Shown here: positions 31,240 to 41,715 of the stretch, piece by piece
Numbering within the stretch: the first letter of the stretch is position 1
How the letters are laid out: each line of letters starts with the position of its first letter
Assembly: GCF_008327685.1 (NCBI RefSeq)
Contig: NZ_BDDE01000024.1
Coordinates: 124,001-188,000 of the forward strand
Reading direction: 5' to 3'
Origin: Actinomadura sp. K4S16
GTDB taxonomy: Bacteria; Actinomycetota; Actinomycetes; Streptosporangiales; Streptosporangiaceae
Length of the DNA: 64,000 nucleotides
Position numbers and translations under genes: made by a program
The notes under the pieces: model-generated
Database searches by the model: none
The model's input: only the letters and a program-made list of their open reading frames with translations
Told to the model about the DNA's origin: nothing

Positions 31240-33466
31240 CGGTCCGCTCGGGCCGCGGCGAGCCCTCCACCGGCGACCCGTCCCGCAGCGTACTGTCCCG
31301 CAGCGCCCCGTCCCGCAGGGACCGGGGGTGCAGGCGGCGCCGGAGCCGGCGCAGCCGCCCCGCCCTGGCGGTGACGAGCCGGCCGAGCTCGTCGGTGTGC
31401 CGCCAGGCCCGGTCGGCGGCGGCCTCGTCCGGCCGGGACGCGGCGAAGCGGCTGCGGTTGACGAGGTCGGCGAGCGGCCCGAGGTGGCCGTGGGCGTCGT
31501 CGCCGACGGCGGACGCGCCGAAGCGGGCGACCTCGTGCGCGGTCAGCGTCCTGGCCGTGGCCAGGCCGACGTCGGCGAGGTGGTCGAGCGCCTGGTGCCA
31601 GGCGCCGGTGATGCGGGCGGCGGGCGGTCCGGCCCGGCGGCGCCGCCTCCGCAGCGCGGGGGCGAGGAGGACGGCGCACAGGTAGCCGAAGACGAGCGCG
31701 CCCACCGCCGTCGACGCGAACACCCACCACGGGGTGGGCGGGTCAGCGGCGGCGGGCGCCTTCCGCGGGCCCTTCTGCGGCGTGTCGCCCGATCCTTGGC
31801 CGCGCTGCTGCGAGGCCGCGTTCTTCTGCGCCTGCTCCAGCTTCTGCTCGGTCTCCCCCGCCGCGACGGAGTCGTTGTTCTTGGACCGGCGCGCGCTGTC
31901 GGGGAGCGGGTTGAACCGGATCCAGCCGAGCCGCTCGAACTTGATCTCGGGCCACACCATCACGTCCCCGGAGCGGACCTGGACGGTGTCGCCCGCGCGG
32001 GCGCCGCCGTCGAAGCCCACGATGACGCGGGACGGCAGGCCGAGCGTCCGGGCCAGCAGGGCGTAGGCGGTCGCGAAGTGCTCGGGCGTGCCGCGCCTGC
32101 CCTCGCCCAGGAAGTAGTCGAGCTGCCGGTAGCTGTGGCCGGGCGGTGCGGTGACGTCGTACCGGGCGTAGCGCTTGAGGTACTCGGCGAGCATCGCGGC
32201 CTTCTGGATGGGCGACACCGCGCCCCGCGTCGCGGCCTGGGCGAACCTGCGGAACTCGGCGAGCTGGACGGGCGGCTCCTTCGCGCCCGGCCCCCACGGC
32301 AGGTCGCGCGCCGCCCTCGCCTCGGCGTCGACCGCCGCCTCCGCTCCGGCGAGGTCGTCGGCGGTCCATTCGGGGACGACGGACTCGACGCGGTAGGTCT
32401 GCCCGGGGCGCAGCGGCTGCGCGGCGGCGAGCGCGCCGCTGGCAGGGTCGACGACGACGGGGAGCCCGGCGACCTCCCGCGGCCGGTCGGCGGCGGGCAC
32501 CCACACGCCCGGCAGGTCGCGGATCGTGATGTGCTGCGCGACCTCGTGCTCGCGGTCCGGGTCCAGCCCCTGCGGCACGCGGCTCCCGGTCGGGACGAAC
32601 CGCGCCGTGGACGACCACGTCACCCCGTCGAACCGGTCCAGCACGGCGAGCCGCTCGATCTCGCCGCGCCGCGCCCGGACCGTGAACATCACCTGGTCGG
32701 GGCTGAGCAGCCAGCCGCCGACGCGGTCCAGCGGGCTGACGCTGTCGCGCTGCTGCGGCGGCGGCGCCTGCACCTGCTCGCGCGGGTTGTACGGCTCCGC
32801 GCTGACGGGGACGACGGGACCGGCGGCGAAGGCCAGCGCCCCGAGGACGGCCGCGGCGGGCACGCCGATCGCGAGGGGCCGCCACGCGGCGCCCGCGCCC
32901 GGACCGTCCGCGCGGACGAGGACGAGCACGGCGATGAGCACGACGGTCGCGGCGGCGAGCGGCAGGTTGGACCCGGGCCCGTCCACCCCGAGCAGCAGCG
33001 CGACCGCCCACACGCCGAGGGCGGGCACGCAGGGCAGGGCGCGCAGCGGCGTGCGCAGCGCCAGCTCCGCCGCCGCGAACGCCGCCAGCCACACCACCAC
33101 GTGGACCAGGACGAGGTACTCCGGTTTCGCGGGGGCGGGCAGCAGCGTGGTCAGGATCGACTTCCACGAGCCGAGCACGCCCTCGCGCACCGCCTGCGGC
33201 AGCGTCCCGTCGCCGAGGGCGGGGCGCAGGACGGTGACCGAGACCGCCCCCGCCCAGGCCACTACCGTCAGCACCAGCGAGATCCACAGCGGCCACGGGC
33301 CCTTGTCCTTGCGCGGCCCCGAGAGCAGCCCGCACAGCAGGGTCGGCACGACCGCCGCGACGGCGGCGACGGGAACGACCGGCCCGAGCCCGAAGACCCG
33401 CTGGAACGCCAGCCCGGCGACCGCGACCAGGCACGCCGTCACCGCGATCGAGGCGTACCGCGTCAC
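31220..33466 (-). CDS. TgpA-type transglutaminase-like membrane protein, active site lost
   Basis: 748-aa protein with about six N-terminal membrane helices (residues 5-220), a DUF3488/TgpA extracellular region, a transglutaminase-core-like domain (about 415-525), a further membrane helix near 565-590 and a DUF4129-like cytoplasmic tail. In the core, GTPEHFATAYALLARTLGLPSRVIVGF aligns with the usual CEQFA motif, but Cys is Pro461, the His of DAHAW is Met503 (DVMVW) and the Asp of FDP is Asn519 (FNP). All three catalytic residues are therefore replaced. The GTG start overlaps the DUF58 stop (GTGA). Last gene of the MoxR-DUF58-Tgp operon. Confidence 0.88.
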   Translation of the reverse strand: MTRYASIAVTACLVAVAGLAFQRVFGLGPVVPVAAVAAVVPTLLCGLLSGPRKDKGPWPLWISLVLTVVAWAGAVSVTVLRPALGDGTLPQAVREGVLGSWKSILTTLLPAPAKPEYLVLVHVVVWLAAFAAAELALRTPLRALPCVPALGVWAVALLLGVDGPGSNLPLAAATVVLIAVLVLVRADGPGAGAAWRPLAIGVPAAAVLGALAFAAGPVVPVSAEPYNPREQVQAPPPQQRDSVSPLDRVGGWLLSPDQVMFTVRARRGEIERLAVLDRFDGVTWSSTARFVPTGSRVPQGLDPDREHEVAQHITIRDLPGVWVPAADRPREVAGLPVVVDPASGALAAAQPLRPGQTYRVESVVPEWTADDLAGAEAAVDAEARAARDLPWGPGAKEPPVQLAEFRRFAQAATRGAVSPIQKAAMLAEYLKRYARYDVTAPPGHSYRQLDYFLGEGRRGTPEHFATAYALLARTLGLPSRVIVGFDGGARAGDTVQVRSGDVMVWPEIKFERLGWIRFNPLPDSARRSKNNDSVAAGETEQKLEQAQKNAASQQRGQGSGDTPQKGPRKAPAAADPPTPWWVFASTAVGALVFGYLCAVLLAPALRRRRRRAGPPAARITGAWHQALDHLADVGLATARTLTAHEVARFGASAVGDDAHGHLGPLADLVNRSRFAASRPDEAAADRAWRHTDELGRLVTARAGRLRRLRRRLHPRSLRDGALRDSTLRDGSPVEGSPRPERTVRTRAR

Positions 33467-34593
33467 CGCGCGCTCCCCAGCCGCCGCCACGCCTCCGCGA
33501 GCGCGTCCAGGTCGGCGAAGTCGGCGACCTGGACGCCGGGCGGCGCCGCGGCGGGCGCGGACGGCCTGACCCGCAGCACGACGATCCGGTCGAAGCGGCC
33601 GCGGACGGCCGCGACGCGCCCGAGCTCGGCGTCGTCCGGGGTGATGACGACGAGGGAGCCGCCCGCGCGCACGCGGCGAACCGCGTCCACGGCCGAGCGC
33701 GCCCCCTCCCGCGTCTGGACGGAGGTGAGCCGGTCGAGGAGGACCTCCACGTCGTCCGGCCCGCCCCGCGTGTCGGCCACCTGGCCGTCGCCGGTCAGGA
33801 TCCGGACGGGGAAGCTCGCCGACGCCGCGCCGACCGCGACCGACGCCGCCGCGTCCACGGCCAGCTCGAAGTCGTCGGGCGCCGGCCACGAACCGGGGCG
33901 CGCCTCCAGCACGACCGTCGTCGTCGGCAGGCTGGCGTCCACGAGCTGGCGGACCATCAGCGTCCCGGTGCGGGCCGACGACTTCCAGTGGATGTGGCGC
34001 AGCTCGTCGCCGATGACGTACTCGCGCAGCGCGTGGAACGTCGCCGTCCCCGCCGGGGACCGGTCGCTGGTCGGGCCCTCCAGGTGGTGGGCGCGGCCGG
34101 ACGGCAGCAGCCCCAGCCGCACCGTCCTCGGCCGGACGAGCAGGATCTGCGGCGTGCCGTACTCCCGGACCCGCCGGGCCAGCCGGAGCGGGTCGGCGCG
34201 CACCAGCCGCAGCGGCCCCACCGGGATCTCGCCGCGCCGGGCCGTCGGCAGCCGGTAGGTCACGGTGCGCGTGCCGCCGGACCGCAGCCGCGGAACGTCG
34301 ACCGCCACCGGGGTCGCCCCCGCCGCGTCCTCGGCGCTGAGCCCGCGGACGCCGCGCCCCTTGTTCGTCACGTGCAGGACGCCGACCGCGGGCCGGCCGC
34401 GCTCCACCCGCGTCGGCGCGATCTCCCGGCGGACCTCCAGCTTCGGGCGCGGCAGCGTCCACAGCGCCGCCGCCCCCACGGCGGCGAGCCCGGCGACGGC
34501 CAGCACGGCGGGCTCGGGGTAGCCGAGCCACCAGCCCGCCGCGTACAGCGGGACCGAGGCGGCCGCCGTCCCCCACCCGAGCGGCGTCAGCAC
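33463..34593 (-). CDS. DUF58 domain protein
   Basis: 376-aa protein with two N-terminal membrane helices and the DUF58 signature REYVIGDELRHIHWKSSARTG near residue 205, followed by a VWA-like region (TTVVLEARPG, VVITPDDAE). DUF58 proteins act with MoxR ATPases as client or adaptor proteins in envelope assembly. The GTG start is one base after the MoxR stop, and its stop overlaps the transglutaminase-like start. Confidence 0.92.
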   Translation of the reverse strand: MLTPLGWGTAAASVPLYAAGWWLGYPEPAVLAVAGLAAVGAAALWTLPRPKLEVRREIAPTRVERGRPAVGVLHVTNKGRGVRGLSAEDAAGATPVAVDVPRLRSGGTRTVTYRLPTARRGEIPVGPLRLVRADPLRLARRVREYGTPQILLVRPRTVRLGLLPSGRAHHLEGPTSDRSPAGTATFHALREYVIGDELRHIHWKSSARTGTLMVRQLVDASLPTTTVVLEARPGSWPAPDDFELAVDAAASVAVGAASASFPVRILTGDGQVADTRGGPDDVEVLLDRLTSVQTREGARSAVDAVRRVRAGGSLVVITPDDAELGRVAAVRGRFDRIVVLRVRPSAPAAAPPGVQVADFADLDALAEAWRRLGSAR

Positions 34594-34594
34594 G

Positions 34595-35578
<984 letters not shown>

Positions 35579-35635
35579 CGTCCGCATCCCTGCGCGCTCG
35601 ACATGGTTCGTTCGCTCCCCCTCGGCCTCGGCCGC

Positions 35636-37780
35636 TCACGTCTGGCATTCGAAGAGGCCGTCCGACGGGTAGCCGTTCTTGGACGTCGCCACCAGCGTGT
35701 CGTTGAGGTAGCCGTTGCCGTACTGCGTCTGGACCTGGTTCCAGACGGTGCTCGACGTGTTGCTCTCATCGTCGTGGTAAGACGGCCCCTGGACCTGGCA
35801 CACTACGGTCATCGTGATGATCTGCCCCTGGGGGATCTTGCCTGTGGTGGGGCCGGAGGTGTTCGGGGCCGACCGGATCAGCGTGTTGGTCTGGCCGTTG
35901 TTCTGGTTGCGGATCCGCTTCGTGGGATACGCGAGGTCCACGGTCTTCACCAGTTCGGTGGAGTCGCCGGCGCCGTTGCGCGCCCTGACGGTCACCTGGT
36001 GCGTCGTGGCGTTGGCGAGCCCGCGGACCGCCTGCGACGTGCGCCTGGTCGTGAGCGTCCCGCTGGGCGAGGTCACCACGTAGGTGACGTCGTAGCCCGC
36101 GGAGGGCCCCCATCTGAGGTCCGCGCCGTGGTTGACGGGCGTGGCCGTGAGGCCGGTCGGGGGGCCGGGGGCGGTGCAGGCGGTGGCGCCGACCGGGCTG
36201 GACTCGCTGTAGGCGGTCTTGCCGCCCTTCCCCTTGTACTCGGCGGCCACCTTGTAGAGGTAGGTGGTCGTGTCGCAGGTCAGGCCGCCGACCGTGAACG
36301 TGCCGCCCTGGCTGGAGCCGGGGAACCGCGCGGGGCTCGCGTTCGCGACGGGCCTGCCGTCCTGGCCGAGCAGTACGAACCGGCTCACCGGGTAGACGCC
36401 CGGCGGCTGCGCGGCCGCCGTGAACCGGACCCGGACCGAGCCGTTGTCGCCGGACGCGGCGGGCGTGGGCGGGTCGGGCGCGGCGGGGTCCCTCTTGACC
36501 GGCGGCTTGGCGGGCCTGCCCGGCGGCGGCACGGCGTTGGAGCCGCCGGTCCCCCCGCCGCCGCCGTTGCGGTTGCCCTGGCCGCCTCCCGGGTTCGCCT
36601 GGACGGGCAGCGGGCGCCGCGCGCTTCCGGGGACCTTGTCCTCGTACTTCTTGATGCGCTTCATGCCGCCGTCGGGGCCGAACGCGAGCGCGGTGGGGCC
36701 GTCGGGGTCGTTCACCCACAGCATGTGGTCGCGGACGAGGACCTCGATCGCGCCGCCGGGCCGGGTGGCCGTGATCGGCCGCTCCCAGGCGTTGCGCTCG
36801 GTGTTGAAGACCAGCAGGCGACCGGACGTCCGGTCGGGCAGGTAGACGCGCTGCCCGAGGACGCTCGGGGGCTCGAAGGCGTGGTCCGGCACGCGCAGGG
36901 CCACCGAGTCGACCCGTCCGACGCCGGTGTCCAGCAGGTACAGGGCGCCGCCCGCGCCGAGCATCGGGACGATCTGACCGTCGGCGACCGCCGGGGTCTT
37001 GAGGCCGTTCGCGGCCCGCGTGACGGGCGCCGGCAGGTTGATCCGCCGGGTGCCCTCGGGGCGGACGATCAGCGCGGTCGCGGACGTGCTGTCGACGACC
37101 ACGGGCGCGCCGGCGGCGATCGTCAGCGCGAGGCGGTCGCCGGCCTTCCCGGCCGCGACGGGCTCGCCCTGGCGGCCGGACCGGAACGGGACCACCTGGC
37201 CGGTCTGCGGGACGGGCACCCACAGCGCGCCGTCCGCGTCGATGCCCGCCTGCCCGAGCGGCGCGGTGAGGGCCGCGGGCCCGCCGACCGGCGCCAGGCT
37301 CAGCGGATCGATCTGCTGGACGGCGCCCTTGAGCAGGTCGACCGTGTAGGCGGCGCCGGCGCCGGAGAGCACCTGCAGGCCCGGCCCGCCGACCCGCCGG
37401 CTCCCGGTGATCTTGAGTTGGGAGGGGTCGATCCGGCTGACGACGCCGGTGTCCTCGTCGACCAGCAGCACCGTCGTCCCGTCCTGGACGACCTTGATGC
37501 GGTGGCCGCGCATCTGCGGCACCACCGCGGCCTTGCCGTCGACCTTGCCGGCCAGCCCGTTGGCGTGCACGACCAGGCCCTTCGCGCTCGCGCTCAGCCA
37601 GGCCCCCACGTCGGAGACGTGGTACCGCGCGCTCGCGGTGCCCACCCCGTAGACGAGCGCGCTCACGCCGAGCACGCCGACCAGCCCGGCCGCGATCTGG
37701 CCCGTCAGCCTGTCACGCCGGAAGTTTCGGAAAAGACCGCGCGGGCCCCTGGTCCGCGCGGAGGATCGGTCCCCGTTCAA
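35636..37780 (-). CDS. Membrane-anchored propeller-like protein with FN3 domains (copy 2)
   Basis: About 714 aa, paralog of 27257-29332 along its whole length: the same FRRDRLTGQ cytoplasmic motif, membrane helix, beta-segment repeats (VLLVDEDTGVVSRIDPSQL, LGQAGIDADGALWVPVPQTG), a Pro/Gly-rich linker, two FN3-like domains and a cysteine-bearing C-terminal SH3-like module. The start is uncertain. I use TTG 37780, because the in-frame ATG at 37939 would add ~50 residues of non-coding-looking sequence. It lies 57 bases upstream of the MoxR gene on the same strand, so it may be part of that operon. Confidence 0.78.
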   Translation of the reverse strand: MNGDRSSARTRGPRGLFRNFRRDRLTGQIAAGLVGVLGVSALVYGVGTASARYHVSDVGAWLSASAKGLVVHANGLAGKVDGKAAVVPQMRGHRIKVVQDGTTVLLVDEDTGVVSRIDPSQLKITGSRRVGGPGLQVLSGAGAAYTVDLLKGAVQQIDPLSLAPVGGPAALTAPLGQAGIDADGALWVPVPQTGQVVPFRSGRQGEPVAAGKAGDRLALTIAAGAPVVVDSTSATALIVRPEGTRRINLPAPVTRAANGLKTPAVADGQIVPMLGAGGALYLLDTGVGRVDSVALRVPDHAFEPPSVLGQRVYLPDRTSGRLLVFNTERNAWERPITATRPGGAIEVLVRDHMLWVNDPDGPTALAFGPDGGMKRIKKYEDKVPGSARRPLPVQANPGGGQGNRNGGGGGTGGSNAVPPPGRPAKPPVKRDPAAPDPPTPAASGDNGSVRVRFTAAAQPPGVYPVSRFVLLGQDGRPVANASPARFPGSSQGGTFTVGGLTCDTTTYLYKVAAEYKGKGGKTAYSESSPVGATACTAPGPPTGLTATPVNHGADLRWGPSAGYDVTYVVTSPSGTLTTRRTSQAVRGLANATTHQVTVRARNGAGDSTELVKTVDLAYPTKRIRNQNNGQTNTLIRSAPNTSGPTTGKIPQGQIITMTVVCQVQGPSYHDDESNTSSTVWNQVQTQYGNGYLNDTLVATSKNGYPSDGLFECQT

Positions 37781-38019
37781 TCCCCGCTCACCCTCTCGGC
37801 GCGCCGGGCGCGGGAGCCGCGGACCCGGGGCGCGAAGGGCACCATAACGGCATTGCGGGGCGCCTCGGAACGAGATGGCGAAGATCGGCCTGGTGGTCCG
37901 GTGCCGGTACGCCGCGTTACGGGGGATGCGCCATGACATCGATCACATCCGCCCGGCGGGGGTGCCATGCCCCTGTCCGTGGGTCGGAGAACCGAACGCG
38001 AACGTTATCCGTGACGTCC

Positions 38020-38025
38020 TAATGT
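38020..38025 (+). promoter_or_regulatory. Putative -10 box of the M50-like peptidase gene
   Basis: TAATGT lies about 25 bases upstream of the GTG start at 38051 in an otherwise gene-free 270-base divergent gap. No firm -35. Confidence 0.4.
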
Positions 38026-38050
38026 TGGGCATCGCGACGACGACTCCGAG

Positions 38051-38818
38051 GTGGACGTGGAAAACGTGAGCATCGCCGACCTGTGGCACCGGGTGACGGG
38101 AACGCAGCCGGATCCCCCGTGGTGGCTGGTGGCCCTCGTCGGCCTCGTGGCGCTCGCCTCGGTGGTCCACGGCCCGACCTGGCGGGTGGCGCGCAACACC
38201 GTCACGATCGCGCACGAGGGCGGGCACGCGCTCATCGCGCTGGTCACCGGCCGCAAGCTGGACGGGATCAAGCTGCACTCCGACACCTCGGGCGTCACGG
38301 TCTCGCGCGGCAAGCCGCACGGCCCCGGCATGATCTTCACGGCGATGGCCGGGTACCTGACGCCGCCGCTGCTCGGGCTGCTGTTCGCGCTGCTCCTCGC
38401 CGACGGCCGCATCACGCTGATGCTGTGGTTCTCGCTGGCCCTGCTCGCCGGGATGCTCGTCATGATCCGCAACGCCTACGGGGCGCTGTCGGTGATCGCC
38501 ACGGGCGCGGTCATCTTCGCGGTGTCGTGGCTGGGCAGCGCCACGGTGCAGGCCGGGTTCGCCTACCTGGCCGCCTGGTTCCTGCTGCTGGCCGCCACCC
38601 GCCCGGTGATCGAGCTGCAGCGGATGCGGGCCCGGCACATGGCGCCGAGCTCCGACGCCGACCAGCTCGCCCACCTCACCGGCGTCCCCGGGCTCGCGTG
38701 GGTTGGCCTGTTCGCGGCCACCGCCCTGCTCGCCCTGCTGGCGGGCGGCGCCCTGCTCGTCCCGGACGTCTCCATGCCCGACCTCCCGACCCCGCCCGGC
38801 TTCGGCGGGACGGGCTGA
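38051..38818 (+). CDS. M50-like integral membrane metallopeptidase
   Basis: 255-aa polytopic membrane protein with an HExxH motif (TIAHEGGHALIAL, near residue 55) after the first membrane helix, and about six helices overall. This matches the peptidase M50B-like family of actinomycetes. GTG codons at 38051, 38057 and 38066 are all in frame; 38051 is used. Possible site-2-protease-like activity; substrate unknown. It lies 57 bases upstream of the SWIM operon, which has its own leaderless promoter. Confidence 0.85.
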   Translation: MDVENVSIADLWHRVTGTQPDPPWWLVALVGLVALASVVHGPTWRVARNTVTIAHEGGHALIALVTGRKLDGIKLHSDTSGVTVSRGKPHGPGMIFTAMAGYLTPPLLGLLFALLLADGRITLMLWFSLALLAGMLVMIRNAYGALSVIATGAVIFAVSWLGSATVQAGFAYLAAWFLLLAATRPVIELQRMRARHMAPSSDADQLAHLTGVPGLAWVGLFAATALLALLAGGALLVPDVSMPDLPTPPGFGGTG

Positions 38819-38862
38819 CGCCCGGCCCGCGCCGTCCGTCCCCGACTGTCCGAGGGCGCGGA

Positions 38863-38868
38863 TAGTTT
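38863..38868 (+). promoter_or_regulatory. -10 box of the SWIM/AAA/VWA operon (leaderless)
   Basis: TAGTTT ends seven bases before the GTG at 38876 and there is no Shine-Dalgarno, so the five-gene operon probably begins as a leaderless transcript. Confidence 0.6.
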
Positions 38869-38875
38869 CGGCTGT

Positions 38876-40201
38876 GTGAGGGATCGGTGGTCTCGTGAGC
38901 AGGTGCTCGGGCTCGCGCCCGACGCGGCGTCCGCCAAGGCGGCGGGCGGCGTCGCCAAGCCCGCCAAGTGGGCGCGCACGGGGTGCGACGACGAGGCGGT
39001 CTGGGGCGACTGCCAGGGCAGCGGCAAGTCCGTCTACCGGACGTGCGCCGACCTGACCGGCCCCGCGTTCCGGTGCACGTGCCCGAGCCGCAAGTTCCCG
39101 TGCAAGCACGCCTTGGCGCTGCTTCTCCTGTGGGCGGACGGCCTCATCCCGGCACCCCCCGCAAGTGACACAGCCCAGGTCGGGGTGCGGCCGGGGTGGG
39201 TGGCCGAGTGGATGGAGGACCGCCAGGAGCGGGCCGGCAGGACGGCCGGGCGGCGGGCGGCGTCGGCGGCCAAGGCCCGCGACCCGAGGACGGTGGAGCG
39301 GCGGGCCAGGCGGGTCGACGACGGGCTCGCCGAGCTCGACCAGTGGCTCCGCGACCAGGTCGCGCACGGCCTCGCCCAGGCGGAGAAGGCCCCCTACCGG
39401 CTGTGGGACGACGCGGCGCGGCGCCTGGTCGACGCGCAGGCGGGGGCGCTCGCGGGCCAGGTCAGGGGCCTCGCCGCGATCCCGCGCCGGCCGGGCTGGC
39501 CCGGCCGGCTGCTGGAGGAGTACGCGCTGCTGCGGCTGCTCGTGCGTGCCTACCAGCGGCAGGAGGAGCTGCCCGAGGGGCTGCGCGCGACCGTCCGCTC
39601 GCGGGTGGGGTTCACCGTCCCGCAGGAGGACGTGCTGTCCGGCGGGGAGCGCGTCCGGGACGTGTGGTCGGTGACGGGGTCGCGCGACACCGCGCAGGAG
39701 CTGCTCACGACGCGGCGGGTGTGGCTGCGCGGGAGCCGGACAGGTCGGCCCGCGCTCGTGCTGTCCTTCGCCGCGCCGGGCACCACCCTCGACACCTCGC
39801 TCGTCGTGGGTACGCAGGTCGATGCGGAGCTGGCCTTCTATCCGGGCGCGCAGCCGCTGCGGGCGCTGGTCGCCGAGCGGCACGGGGCGGCCGTGCCTGG
39901 CACGCCCGCGGGGACGTCGGTCCGGGGGTTCCTGGACGAGCACGCCGCGGCCGTCGCGCTCGACCCGTGGCTGGACCGCTGGCCCGCGACGCTGGAGAGG
40001 GTCCGCCTGGCGCGCACCGAAGGAGGAGAACTGCACGTCGTCGACGACGCCGGTGACGCGCTGCCGCTCCGGATCGGCGAGCCGTGGCGCCTGCTCGCCC
40101 TGTCGGGGGGCGGGCCGGTCACGCTGGCCGGGGAGTGGCGCCCGCTGGGCCTGCGCCCGCTGGCCGCCTGGCACGAGGACGAGGGGACGGTGATCCTGTG
40201 A
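38876..40201 (+). CDS. SWIM zinc finger protein
   Basis: 441-aa protein. The SWIM motif CxCx6CxH is formed by Cys67, Cys69, Cys76 and His78 (FRCTCPSRKFPCKH). The remaining ~350 residues have helical Arg-rich segments and a beta-rich C-terminus. SWIM domains bind DNA or proteins. Leaderless GTG start; stop overlaps the DUF5691 start (GTGA). First gene of a five-gene overlapping operon. Confidence 0.9.
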   Translation: MRDRWSREQVLGLAPDAASAKAAGGVAKPAKWARTGCDDEAVWGDCQGSGKSVYRTCADLTGPAFRCTCPSRKFPCKHALALLLLWADGLIPAPPASDTAQVGVRPGWVAEWMEDRQERAGRTAGRRAASAAKARDPRTVERRARRVDDGLAELDQWLRDQVAHGLAQAEKAPYRLWDDAARRLVDAQAGALAGQVRGLAAIPRRPGWPGRLLEEYALLRLLVRAYQRQEELPEGLRATVRSRVGFTVPQEDVLSGGERVRDVWSVTGSRDTAQELLTTRRVWLRGSRTGRPALVLSFAAPGTTLDTSLVVGTQVDAELAFYPGAQPLRALVAERHGAAVPGTPAGTSVRGFLDEHAAAVALDPWLDRWPATLERVRLARTEGGELHVVDDAGDALPLRIGEPWRLLALSGGGPVTLAGEWRPLGLRPLAAWHEDEGTVIL

Positions 40202-41715
40202 CGGCGTGGGACGAGCACGTCACCGCCGCGCTGCTCGGCACCGAGCGCCGCGACCCGCCCGCCCTGGCGGAGGCGCCCGGCGACGGCGGCGAGGGCGCCG
40301 GCAAGGCGGGGCGGCTGCTCGACCAGGCGGCGCTGCTGGCCGTCCGGCGGCGGGCGGGCCTGGTCCCGTCGGGCGCGGGCCCCGAGCCCGTGGCGTCGGC
40401 CCCGGTGGAGGACGCCCCGGCGGTGCCGAGGGCGGCCGCGGCGCGGCTGCGGCGGATCCTCGGCGGCGAGCAGATCCGGGTGCTGCCCGAATGGCTGGAC
40501 GCGGCGGCCGCCCGGGGCCTGCGGGTGCCCGCCCAGGCGCTGCCCGACCTGCTGGAGCGGGGGCGCAGCGACCGGATGCTGCGGCCGTCGATCGCGCGGG
40601 CGTGCGGGAGGCGCGGGGTGTGGCTGGCCCTCCAGAACACCGACTGGGCCTACCTGGTGGGGTCGGGCGACGATCCGGGCGGCGGCCCCGAGGTGTGGGA
40701 GACCGGCACCCGCAACCGGCGGGTCGCCTATCTGACCGGGCTCCGCGAGACCGACCCCGAGCGCGCGCGGGAACTCCTCCTGGAGACATGGGCCAAGGAG
40801 CCCGCGCCCGATCGTGCCGCGTTCATCGCCACGTTCGCGCATGGGCTGTCCCTCGACGACGAGGAGTTCCTCGAGACGGCCTTGGACGACCGCGGGAAGG
40901 ACGTCCGGCAGATCGCGTCCGACCTGCTGGCCCGCTTGCCGGGTTCGGCGTACGGGGAGCGCATGGCGGCGCGCGCACGGGCCTGCCTGACAGCCGAGGA
41001 GCGCACGGTCGGGGGCCGCAGGCAGACGTGGATCCGGGTGGAGCCGCCGCACGACCACGACGAGGGCATGGCGCGCGACGGCGTCCCGTTCCATCCGAGC
41101 GGGTCGTTCGCGCCGCGCGGCGGCGGCGCGCCGGTCGGGACGCGGGCCGCGTGGCTGCGCGAGATCCTGGCCCGCACCCCGCTGGTCACCTGGGCGGAGC
41201 TGTTCGGGCTGCCGCCCATGGAGATCGTGTGCCTGCCCGTCTCCGAGTCCGACGGGCGGGACGTCCGCATCGGCTGGGCGCGCGCCGCCCTGGGCCAGCG
41301 CGACACCGAGTGGGCGCGGGCCCTGCTCAGGGGCGGCGTCATGGCGGACGAGCCGGAGGAGCTCGCCGACCTGCTGTCCGTCCTGCCCGGCCCGGAGCGC
41401 GACCCGGCGGCGGTCGACCTGCTCCGCTGGGTGGAGGGGCGGTCGGGCCCGCTGCGGGTCCTCGAACGGGTGCCCGGGCCGTGGGCCGGGCCGCTCGCCG
41501 CGGCGGTGGTCGAGACGCTGGCCGCGTCCGCCGAGCGGCTCACCCGCCGCGACGAACTGCTGATCACGCAGCTGTGCCGGCTCGCCGACCAGCGGCTCGA
41601 CCCGGCCGCCGCGGCCCGCCTGGCGGGCCTCGGACCGGCCGCCCCGCAGGCCGTCACCGACCTGATCGCGACCCTGCGTTTCCGCGACGAGATGCTGAAG
41701 GAGCTTGACCAGTGA
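40198..41715 (+). CDS. DUF5691 family protein
   Basis: 505-aa helical, HEAT-like protein. The N-terminus WDEHVTAALLGTERR and the PVGTRAAWLREILARTPLVTW stretch agree with the DUF5691 family as I recall it. Function unknown; it regularly sits between SWIM and AAA genes in this operon type. GTG start overlaps the SWIM stop and its stop overlaps the AAA start, so production is stoichiometrically coupled. Confidence 0.75.
   Translation: MTAWDEHVTAALLGTERRDPPALAEAPGDGGEGAGKAGRLLDQAALLAVRRRAGLVPSGAGPEPVASAPVEDAPAVPRAAAARLRRILGGEQIRVLPEWLDAAAARGLRVPAQALPDLLERGRSDRMLRPSIARACGRRGVWLALQNTDWAYLVGSGDDPGGGPEVWETGTRNRRVAYLTGLRETDPERARELLLETWAKEPAPDRAAFIATFAHGLSLDDEEFLETALDDRGKDVRQIASDLLARLPGSAYGERMAARARACLTAEERTVGGRRQTWIRVEPPHDHDEGMARDGVPFHPSGSFAPRGGGAPVGTRAAWLREILARTPLVTWAELFGLPPMEIVCLPVSESDGRDVRIGWARAALGQRDTEWARALLRGGVMADEPEELADLLSVLPGPERDPAAVDLLRWVEGRSGPLRVLERVPGPWAGPLAAAVVETLAASAERLTRRDELLITQLCRLADQRLDPAAAARLAGLGPAAPQAVTDLIATLRFRDEMLKELDQ

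Noticed and set aside
36420..36845. Plus-strand frame opposite the second FN3 protein
   Set aside because: Shadow of the real gene; low-complexity Pro/Gly/Arg and no start signal.
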